Assembly: GCA_036937835.1 (NCBI GenBank)
Contig: CM072879.1
Location: forward strand, 4,750,001-4,814,000
DNA length: 64,000 bases
Source: Pampus argenteus
Taxonomy: Eukaryota; Chordata; Actinopteri; Scombriformes; Stromateidae
Direction of reading: 5' to 3'
Position 1 is the stretch's first letter. Each line of letters opens with the position of its first letter. The translations under genes were made by a program, and so were the position numbers. Of the stretch, positions 1 through 10,808 are shown piece by piece. Under the pieces are notes generated by a model that ran no database searches, was not told the DNA's origin, and saw only the letters and a program-made list of their open reading frames with translations.

Positions 1-388
1 TGGTCTCAGTTCTCCTGCTTCACAAAAGTAACCTCGGAATTTTTTTTTCTTTTTCGCTCAAATCTCTCACTCTTCCTACCTCATAGGGTGCAGGAAGAGG
101 TGGAGGCTGTGTCACTATGTGCTGTTCAAGTACTGCGGTGACATTTTGCATGAATGAGAAGTTACTGATGTAAAGATTTACATAAATAAAACTTAAAAAA
201 TAACCTAATTTGATCCAGAAAATAGAAACTGAAAAACATCATTAATTTTACATATTAAGTAGTTTCCCATGCTGAAAAGTTAGATTTTATTCTATTATGA
301 AACAGACTCTCCAAATATAACTATAAATGAGACTATACTGATATATCCTGCAGATGCAATACAGAATGACACTAATGTGGTCATACAG

Positions 389-437
389 TATACATACATA
401 CATAAATACATACATAAATACATGCATACATACAAAA
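389..437. repeat. Imperfect (TACA/TAAA)n microsatellite
   Basis: Alternating tacatacataaatacataca units lie in the ptpru intron. The open frames rich in YVCMYLC on the minus strand come from this repeat. Confidence 0.85.
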
Positions 438-702
438 TGGAAAATAGCATAAAACACAAGCAGTTATGCATAAAAATGAAAAATGTATCGTACAGTTTAC
501 ACATTTAAAACGCCAAAATAAGGATCCAAAATAACCATATTCATTTTTACTATTAAGTGACAATGTCTACTGGCTAAGCTGCTCCTTTATGAAACAGTTC
601 TGTTTTGAAATGATGCAATTTAAATAGCAAATGCAATTTTAAATAATTACAATTCATTACTTCCACTCTTAGACACATGTAGTGTGTCCACACATGCACT
701 GC

Positions 703-705
<3 letters not shown>

Positions 706-736
<31 letters not shown>
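706..736. repeat. (CA)n microsatellite
   Basis: About 15 uninterrupted CA units in the first ptpru intron of the window. Confidence 0.95.
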
Positions 737-737
<1 letters not shown>

Positions 738-2477
738 TATACACGCTACATCATTAAACCTGCCCGTCACTCTCTACATGCCCTCTGCATATACGTGCAG
801 TCAGCTCTGGGTGGTCGGCAGTTGCGGCAGGTTGAGGTTGATTTGTTGTATCTCAGATGAGTCTTAAGGCGACTGTGCTTCTGCAGGAGGCAGCAGGTGC
901 TCTGAGCTAACTCTCTATTATGTCCAGAGATGAGGGAGTCGGGGGGGAGGAGGGGGAGGCAGACGAGGAGGAGAAATGCCACGCGCACTCTGAAAGCTTG
1001 TTGTGCTATGCATACAGATTCACCCAGCTCTCTCAACTGACTGCCCCGTCCCTCTGGCGATGCATTAGTGGGCTTCTCATGCTGCTGTTGAAAAATTAAC
1101 ATCCCATATCACTAATATACATAGAGTGCGGAACAGTGATTGCTAACAGGGGAGTGAGATGTGAATAACTCTGTGAAGAGGAGGGGAAAGCATTGTTTTA
1201 AGTAGGCTGCCCACCAGGGCGTATTAAAATGTACAGAGGTTTAGCATCGGCTCACCTCGGGGTTGACTACAGTGCTGTTATGAAAAGGAGAGGCTGTTGT
1301 CAGACTCTGCAGATACACCGCTTACAACAAGGGAAGTAAGGTTATGTCTCCTCCTCCCTCTATTTTATTTCTGTCTTTGCATGCTTGCCCCGGGGCACGG
1401 AGTCAAACGCACACCTTTTGATCCCTCTTGTTAAGACAAGTGTGGAAGAAAAGCTGCAAAAAAAAAAAGAAAAAAGAAAGAAACAAGCACCCCTGTATAC
1501 CTCATTAAATCTGATGATTTTATCTACCTGCAGATATAAAAAAAAAGGACTACACGTTGCCTTATTTTTTTCTCCTTATTCAGGATTATTTTAAACATCC
1601 AATGCCTTCACATCACATTAAACACCTCACCGGTTCATTATATAAGTGACTTCTTAGGATGAAGTTGGTGATAGAGTGCGATGTCATTTTTCCAGTGTGT
1701 GTATGAAACATCCAAATAGCTAGAATATTGATGTCTCTTTCCCGAACACGGTGCATTGCTGTTTGTGTTGGCAGCAAAGCGTGAAGATAATTCACCAAAG
1801 TTGAACGGGAGTGAAGGTGGAGGAGACTGAACCGAAGCTCGAGCTCATCTGTCAAATGGGCTTCAGATATATAATGAGACCATACCTTTAGTACTTAATA
1901 CTTTATGACTTCCATATCCTCTGTGTAATACTCTGCTTAAAAACAAAGGTCATCTAGGTCAGTTAGACAAGATGAAGATAATATTCTCATGAAACAAACT
2001 GCAGGGGTAGAAATGAATAGGCTCTTGTGCACTGAAACGGCTGCGGTGTATTTGGCAGAGGAGGCAGTGTAAAGGATTATCAACGCCACAGCGTAATGAA
2101 ATCAGTGAAAGTGTCAGCTTCTCCAGCGGGCTGTGATTTGTGTCAGTTACTGGTGCCTCGGAAAGGCAATACATGAGCTTGTTTGCACAATGGCTGAGGA
2201 TTTGTGGGCGTATTGAAATGACATTTCTCTGTAGTATTAGGAGAACATAGAGCAGGCAATAGTTCAGGAATGACACATTGTTACTCTATTCCCTGGCATG
2301 GATTACACAGCGCCTCTACATAGATGGTTATTGCCGCTATTTTCTCTGACTTATGGTTCATCTCTCCACCTTCTGCATCCTTCTCTCTTTCTCTTCTTTC
2401 CACCTTCTTTTCTCACTTTTTTTTTATATTTTTCTCACTTCTCCACCTACCTCTACTGTATATCACCTCCTCCGCAG

Positions 2478-2575
2478 GCCCCAAGCAGGAGATGATCTAC
2501 GACTTCTGGCGAATGGTTTGGCAGGAGAACTGCTTCAGTATCGTCATGATCACCAAGCTGGTGGAAGTGGGCAGG
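2478..2575 (+). CDS. ptpru: ptpru exon, D1: GPKQEM..LVEVGR
   Basis: 98 bp between acceptor ccgcag and donor gtaggt. It enters with two bases completing a split Gly codon and leaves at a codon end. It encodes the D1 helix and strand with YDFWRMVWQ and IVMITKLVEVGR, a hallmark segment of receptor PTPs; GPKQEM and VWQENC point to PTPRU. Confidence 0.95.
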
Positions 2576-5500
2576 GTAGGTTTTCTCTTTTCTTTGTCCT
2601 GTGACCTCTCCAGCCACCAGTGAAGATGGATGGAGGAAATGTATTTCTGGAGCTCCCTTTATTATTCACTATATATCAGAGGAGCTGCTGCACGCTGTGT
2701 TGTGGGAGGATATGGCTGCATGTGTCTGATCATGAGTGATCACCTTTCGCCTTGGTGGCTGTGTTCCAAGGTCAAAGCTTTGATGTATATGAAAGCCGAT
2801 GAAGGGACGTTGTGGTCTCTTTTCTTTTGACTGTTGAACATGCATCTGCTGAATACTGTAGCTTACTGTTATAGCATTCAAAACACGTTTGTCAGTGTCT
2901 TCTATATTGAGCTTGGATACAGTATACAGCAATTATAAAATGTGATCTGTTGTTTTTATGACAAATTAAAGGGGCACTAATACCTATTTTATAAGTTCAT
3001 CATCACATTGAGCGGCTATTCATAAATCCATCACTTAGTTTGTGTGTAAACTCCTGCTAGCTAGACTCAAACTAATGATTTATTAAATTGATTTGCAGCA
3101 TTAAAAGTAAAAGCAATCAATCAGCGATGTAAACTGGAGGACAAGCTGTAGCATAACTGCCAAAAATAACTGGGCTACATGATAGAAAAGCCATTACATT
3201 GTAAATATCGGTGTCTTTTGATTCATATATATATATAATTTATATATATAATATGTGTTTCAGAGTTAATAGTATTCATGCAGTTTAGAATGAGTGGGAA
3301 ATCACGTTACGTTAACCGAACTGCTGTTTATTCAGTCTGCTGTTATGTTAGCTTAACGTTTTGTAAATTGAGGTATATTAACTTGATATACTTGGGACGT
3401 GTGTCATTTCAATTCTACCCAGTTAAAATCATTATTTTTACAGGTCAGTGATATCAAACATATTCCATATTTATCTTTACTCAGGTTGTGATGTGTGTCA
3501 TATATTAGCAAGCTAGCGTTAGGTTCAGTTAGTTCTACGCAGCAGGTACACCTGGAAGTTGACTTTATTTATATGTGCATATATGAACGAATATATGTGT
3601 GTTTCAGAGTCAGTAGTATTCATGCAGTTTAGAATAAGTAGGAAATGCTAACCCCCTCGCTGCTTGTGCTGCTTCTAACTTTATAGAAGCACGTTGCTAA
3701 ATCAGTGGAGTACCCCTTTAACCAGACTTTTATAGACAAAAGCTTTAGTTTTATAGCTGATTCCACCTTAAAAACATCATAGAATGCAAATTACATAACA
3801 TCTCAGACAAGCAACACAGATAAATGAGTTTCAGTCACAAATTGACAGGGACTCGGGGAAAAACTGTGAACATCAGAAATCTAAAATAGAAGTTAAATAA
3901 AAAAATAAAATAAAAAGCAGCAAAAAATAATGAGAGTGCCCTTTTAACATTTCACCCTGTCACATTCAACTACAATACTGTTTTTTTCCTGGGTTACTAT
4001 AGTTTTTCCCAGGCCTTGTAGATTAGAAAAAAAATATATTGTTTTTGTAGCAGAAAATGAATCTGCACCCTGAAGCGGGGAAAAAAATGTTGACACCATG
4101 CAGCCAGCAGTAGAATAAAATGTCAACGCAACAAAAAAACACAGCATCGACAGAAGAAGCCATTCTCTTCCAAAAACACTGAACAGTGCAGGGTTGGAGG
4201 GCCAAGAAATAATAAAAAATAACACCATCACTTACTGCAAGTTCTGTTTCCAAGAAAAGGAGAAAAGGCTTACAGCGCAGACACGTAAAGAGCGGAGAAT
4301 TTTATCTGCTGGTTGAAATCTCAGCGTCTTGTTGTGATTATTGATAAATCAGATGTGTGTGTGTGTCTGTATGAGTGTGTCAACCTCTCTGAACTCTAAC
4401 TGTTTTTTTGTTCATCCAGATGAAGTGCTGTAAGTATTGGCCTGATGACACTGAGCTCTATGGTGACATTAAGATAACGCTCCTGAAGACAGAAACGTTG
4501 GCAGAGTACACCGTGCGCACCTTTGCCATGGAGAGGGTGAGTCACACTCTCACGTTATTTATATCTCGTAATATAGCCTCTGTGTTATCTATAGTGCATT
4601 CAGATCTGCTTCATCGGTTTTATGTTTGTGAACGCGTACAAACATTTCAGTTTTTATGGTGATCGCGTCTCATTAAATTAAAATGCTGTCTTCTAGAGAG
4701 GTTACCCTGCCAAACATGAGGTGTGCCAGTTCCACTTCACCTCCTGGCCTGAGCACGGCGTGCCGTACCACGCTACCGGCCTGCTGGCTTTCCTGCGCCG
4801 GGTCAAGGCCTCAACACCTCCCGATGCTGGGCCTGTGGTGGTCCACTGCAGGTAACTGACGGCTACATCACGTGTTTTATTTTGCCTGATCTACTTTGGT
4901 TTTTTTTTCTTCCTTTCCTGGAATAACTTTCATATGGCTGGTGTTTGTGTTCGTGTAGGTGGAGAGAGAGCACATGAGTGATGATAACATATAACGGGAA
5001 TAAAATTACGCTGTCCAACTGGATATTTCTCCCACAATCAGCAACAAATGAACAAAGACGCAGTCTGTCTGCCTCTGCGCTGCAGTTATGGGTTTTTATT
5101 TTCTGTTGGTGTTAAATATACAAAGAGGCCATTGCTTACAAGGTATATATACAAGGTATATATATATTTTTTTATTATAGTTCTTCAGTTTCAAGTAAAG
5201 GCCATAGTGGAAATGCCAGAAATGAAAACCCTGAAAAGGTTCTTTCCTCAAAGAGGTGGAACATATGCCGTATCAAAAAAGAACATCCATCCATATCTAA
5301 AAAGAGACAAATAGAAAGCCCAAAGAAATCAATGTTTGTGGATTTACGCTTGTTCTGTCTCACCCTTTTCTCCATCACCATAGTGTGATAAAATCATCCC
5401 AGTGGACTCCGCTAGTGACTCAATCACTAATAACTACACACCAGACAATTGGAGTGAGCAATAAATTGACTATTCAGACACTAACCAGTCGTCCTCGTCG

Positions 5501-7519
5501 TGTCGCACAGCTATTAATTCAAAATATTGTGGGACAGACATGAGACAGAGACAACAGTTTTTGCTCCATTGGTGGTATTTTCACTTCCATGATATACACT
5601 CAAGATTCAGACAGTCAGATAAAGAGACAGTGATGTATCAGAGTTACTGGTGCTCGACTATGTAATTATGTAATCTTATCGTCTATCTATATTTGCATAG
5701 AGGTTTATGTGAAATGATATATGCACTAAATCATCAACATATTTTGAGCAACATTTTAATTGAACTGCTGTTTCTGGGAAATGAGATCTAAATGTAAAGT
5801 GTAAGAAACGTATCAGTTGTTAAGATATAACATCCTTATGGCTCATGACTCACACACACATTTATTTTTCTACAACTGATTGGATTTTGAACGAACTGAC
5901 ACCCAACAAATGAGAATGGTGCTGCATATACTGTATATGCCTGTCAGGAACTCAAGGCATTACAAGTTAAGCATACATGAGCAATATGAACACACTAGAG
6001 TGTATATACAGTATATAGTGTATATACAGTATGTACTATAGGGTTGATTTCTGGTTTCATTTTAAACCAGTCAGCCAGTGAACACCAGCTGTGGCATCTA
6101 ATTATGATAAAGCACCCATTTTTTCTTATTTATTTATTTATTTATTTATTTGCATCTTATCATAAATGCTTGTTGAACAATATTGATGCACTGCAGAGAT
6201 GTATTTTTTTTTTCCTCTTTCAGTGGAATACCAAATGAAACACAATGAAGACGGATGAGTTCTCGAGGCAGAAAACATCCCTGTTGAGGCTCTCAGATAG
6301 GTTTTAAAGTAACTAAGCCTTACCTGGAGAAGGCTCGGGCGTTCACAAACACCCACACATGCCTTTTGTAACGGTGTTATAGACCCACACATGAAGGGCA
6401 TAGAGCTGTTTTTAAAGTCTTAGCACTCTCCAACTAAAAGGTTTTTAACTTTCAAACTTTCTGCTGCCAGAACATAATGGTTACTATATTAACTTTCTTT
6501 CTTTCCAGAACAAAGCCTCCTATTATATTTGACTTTGTGCAGGGTATCTTGATCATTATACCAAAAGCTCCCCGCTGAAACTTTTTCATTTCAGCGGTGT
6601 ATTCAAGCTTGTCGATCCTTCTCCTCTCTCCTCTTTACCAGTATGGGGGCAGGCAGGACCGGCTGCTACATTGTGCTGGATGTCATGCTAGATATGGCCG
6701 AGTGTGAAGGAGTGGTGGACATCTACAACTGTGTCAAGACCCTCTGCTCCCGCCGCATCAACATGATCCAGACTGAAGTGAGTAGGAGGGCAGCAGTGCT
6801 GGTTGGACATTGACATACTGACACTGTTAACCAGAAGCTTGATCCTGTCAGTACGAAGCAGCATATTTTTCATCACCTTTATATTTGACTGTTCTCAAGC
6901 GTGTTCGCATTAGAAATTGTCTCAGACACAGTGATGGGCAGTGGTGGAAGAAGTATTCAGATCCTTTATGTAAGTAAAAGTAGCAGTGCAACAGTGTAAA
7001 AAAAAAAAAGAAGCTCAGTTTAAAATAAAAGTTTAGACACAGAGCGACATTATCAATCATTACAGGTCGCGTTTCTACCGACCTGAAGAATATAAGCATG
7101 ATATTTACCGTCTTATTAGCTCTGGTAAATATCATAAGATGTTTGTCTTTCTCTACCATCGCTAACCTTGTCTGTCTGCTGTGACACTAACACAGGTTTA
7201 TTAAATACATAAACCTTGATAAGAGTGAAGCCAAAAAGTTAGCGGCTAGTTTATAAGTTTGTCTGTCCGCTGCTTTAAGGATAAAAATGAACTTTTGGTT
7301 TGAAGGCAATGCAGCATACAGTAATCATCACTCTACGCTGATTTAAAAATAATGTTAGCACAGAATAAATAATTTTAGTACACTCTCATTAACATCTCTG
7401 CATACACTATGATACTTGTGTACAGAAACACATAACTGCAAGTTTTTCTATTTAAAGTACACATAAAAAAACCCACAGAAAGACATTAGATACTAGAGTA
7501 AATAAAACCATTAAAAACC

Positions 7520-7554
<35 letters not shown>

Positions 7555-10500
7555 TTATTAACAGAAGGAGACAACAAACAGTGAAACAATGGTATTTATC
7601 TCCCTTTTTAATTTCATCTCTTCACCTTTCAGCTCGTGCTGATCTACCGGTCGAATACACATCTCTGCAATTATAGAACACGTTTAAAATAAAAAAATAA
7701 GTTGGACAGTTTTATGCCTGTAATTTTGAATGTATTCTCCCCTCTTTGATCTTTTGTTTGGTTGGATGTCAAAACAAATTTTCCTATCTTCCTCATTAAT
7801 TTGACAGCCCATGACGTTATTTAAATATTCTGTGTGGGCAGTGTTTGGCTCCACTGATGTGTGTTTACTGCACTTTATTTATTTATTTATTTATTTATTT
7901 ATTTTAATAGATAATTTAATACGAGGAAACAATGCCTCAGAGTGGGCATGGCGATATGAAGAATGTTTGATAGTTGTGACTATTAGTCAACAGCCAGCAA
8001 AAGTAATTAAATTCAGTATTGTTCTTCACAAGTGGGCAATTACCAGTTAGTAGGCAAAGAAGGTTTGCTATGAAGGTTTAGTGTGTTTTTGCATAATTGT
8101 GAACACTCCCCTCTTGCTGTCCGTCTCCTAGGAGCAGTATGTGTTCATCCACGATGCCATTTTGGAGGCGTGTTTGTGTGGCGAGACGGCCATCCCTGTT
8201 AATGAGTTTGCTCTCACCTATAAGGAGATGCTGAAGATAGACTCTCAGAGCAACACGTCACAGCTCCGCGAGGAGTTTCAGGTAACGCGCTTACGTCCAC
8301 TTCCATTGACCACAATTCACTCCTCAAACCATAACACACAACCGTAAGCTGATATCTGTAAGATTCCACATGTTGTTTGAAATACCAGAACGTCCACAAC
8401 CGCACTTGTAGTATCGATTTAAATGTGATAAGAGTCGACGTGAATAGCTAATACCAAGGAAAAGTGAACATGCCTACACTTTGGCTCATAATCACTGTAG
8501 TTTTTAGAATAAAAGACTTACCCACCTTTGTGTCCCTGCCAACTTTAACACCATACACACCTCACGTATCGTTATTTAGTATTAAGTGAAGCTTAACAGC
8601 TGGGCGAGCTGACAAACACCAGCGTTATCCAAACACAATATTTACCAGCACACATATAATGAGTTTATTACAAGATAAGCCTAAATGATCTAAACCACAA
8701 GCTGCAGATTGTATTAGCTTGTACATTACATGCATGCATCTCGCAAAAGCCTGAAACAAAGAAGATGGTTTCTATTGGAATAGTAGTTCTGTTAAAAGAA
8801 TGAGCTCATAATCCAACCTGTATAAATGAATAACACCACAGTTTAAAGTCCCTGAAAGTCCCTCTTAAAGATCCCCTCCAGACGTGTTATTAAGATGGAT
8901 TTTGAAAATGCTTTGAATCATAATTTGTGTCAGATGTTGGACCAGGATTGGCTTGTAAACTAGTTGTGATGTCACGAATCATGTCAAATATCCAAGTGTG
9001 GGAACAAGAAGAAAAACATATTTTTGATCTTTAAATATTTTATTAAGAGTTTAATACTCAAAAAACAAAGAAACATCAACTTCATTAGGACTGTGCGGGT
9101 GTGCATGATCAGCAGTCATTGACTGAAGAATGGAAAGAAGAAACAAGATCTACTGTGTGAAATAACCACAACTAAATAAAGTAAAATTAAAATTCCAAAA
9201 CCTCAGAGAGAGAAACTATTTTTTCAAGGCCATTTCATCTTCAAATTCCATTTAACAGCAGAAAAATATCTAAAGTGTCAGGATGTAAGAACCTGATGTT
9301 TGTGTGATGTGTGTGTCTCCTTTTTTCTAATCAAAAAAAAAAAAAAGATTATCCCGTTCACACATTTTCATTGCTTATTTCAACGTTTAAAAACACACAA
9401 AAAAAAGAGAAAAAGTTTCAGAAGCATCATCTAAAGCACAGTGGACAGCTTTGGTTTGGTTTCAAAAATCAGACCATAAATAATGTCCAGCACCACAGTC
9501 AAGTTGTGTCATTTTCTTCAGCACAAGCCTTAACGCTGCTTGACTTGATTTAAATAAAACGTCTCTTTTACTACTGCACACTGATTACTACCACAGCTAT
9601 GATTCACTGTGTATTCTCTTCACATTTGCCCTTCTGAACACACCGTGTCCTGTCTTTGACGAGAAAAGTCCTCTATTTATTTGAAATGAATGATTGTTGG
9701 CATGAGAGTGAAGCTGCTTTTCTAATCTCTCTTCATGCAGTAAACATTAAAAAAAAGCACTTTACGAAACAGAAAAGTTAGATTGCAACTACGATCACGT
9801 ATTTCGTCTTAATGCTATTGCCTTGTCCAGTTATAATGCTCTTATTGATTGACGACCTTTGGTCTGAGCGCACTTCCCTTCCTTCAACGATGCCTATTAG
9901 TCATCCAATAAAACGCTGTTTGAGTCATATAATATTTTCATTGCTTCTGTCTGTCTCTCTTTCATCCAGTGTCTGTTCTGCTGCGTCTGTCTTCTCTTAT
10001 CACAATCTTTATTCTCAGTCTTTGGATTTATCACTTCTTTTAAAGTGTGAACACATTAGTTCACACGTGCCAGCCTTTCTAATTATGTCTTCTCGCCTCC
10101 TCCTCCGTCAGACTCTGAACTCGGTGACTCCTCACCTGGATGTGGAGGAGTGCAGCATATCTCTGATGCCCAGGAACCGCGAGAAGAACCGAAGCATGGA
10201 TGTCCTGCCGCCGGACCGCTCCCTGGCTTTCCTGGTGACCACCGAGGGTGAGAGCAGCAACTACATCAACGCAGCGCTCGCCGACAGCTTCCTCCGGCCC
10301 GCCGCCTTCGTGGTGACGCCGCACCCGCTGCCCGGCACCACCACCGACTTCTGGAGGCTTGTGTACGACTACGGCTGCACCTCGGTGGTGATGCTCAACC
10401 AGCTCAACCAGTCCAACTCTGCCTGGGTAAGGGGGGGAGATCATTTTATTATTAATCTCATTATGTTGAGCTGTAACTTTGGTTGTCATGTGTATTTTAA

Positions 10501-10759
10501 CCCTGGAAAACGTTAAAACCTTCCATGTGACAGCCACGCAGGGCATTCACATACAACAATCACAACGTTTTTAGTCTTTATTTTTATATATACAGTATAT
10601 TATTGGCAAATTATCCTTTTTAGAGATTTTGATTCTAAGATTAGACTTTGTATTTGAACATACAGTATGACACAAAAACATGTCTGTCATTGGTTGACGG
10701 TGAACTCCACCACTAATGTGATTTCTGCCAACGGAGCAGCTTGTCTTCTGCGAAATGCA

Positions 10760-10808
<49 letters not shown>

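Larger units (their letters stand above)
1..2477 (+). other. ptpru intron (3' part), no exon seen
   Basis: The first ptpru exon in the window opens with two bases of a split Gly codon, so an upstream exon must exist. No stretch encoding the preceding YINANYIDGY-type D1 segment was found here, so I read this as intron. It holds a TACA/TAAA tract (about 389-437), a CA repeat (706-736) and pyrimidine-rich sequence before the acceptor at 2476-2477. Short open frames here look like chance. Confidence 0.7.
6778..8131 (+). other. ptpru intron with dispersed repeat and microsatellites
   Basis: 1354 bp. From 6939 it carries a sequence I recognise as a common teleost repeat (CAGTGGTGGAAGAAGTATTC). A (TA)n run lies at 7521-7552 and a (TTTA)n run at 7876-7904. 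Nothing coding was seen. Confidence 0.8.

Noticed and set aside
9812..10516. 234-codon plus-strand open frame
   Set aside because: Only 10112-10426 is ptpru coding sequence. The ATG and the first 100 codons lie in the intron before a clear acceptor, and the end runs into the next intron.
10079..10546. 155-codon minus-strand frame
   Set aside because: Antisense shadow of the GC-rich ptpru D2 exon.
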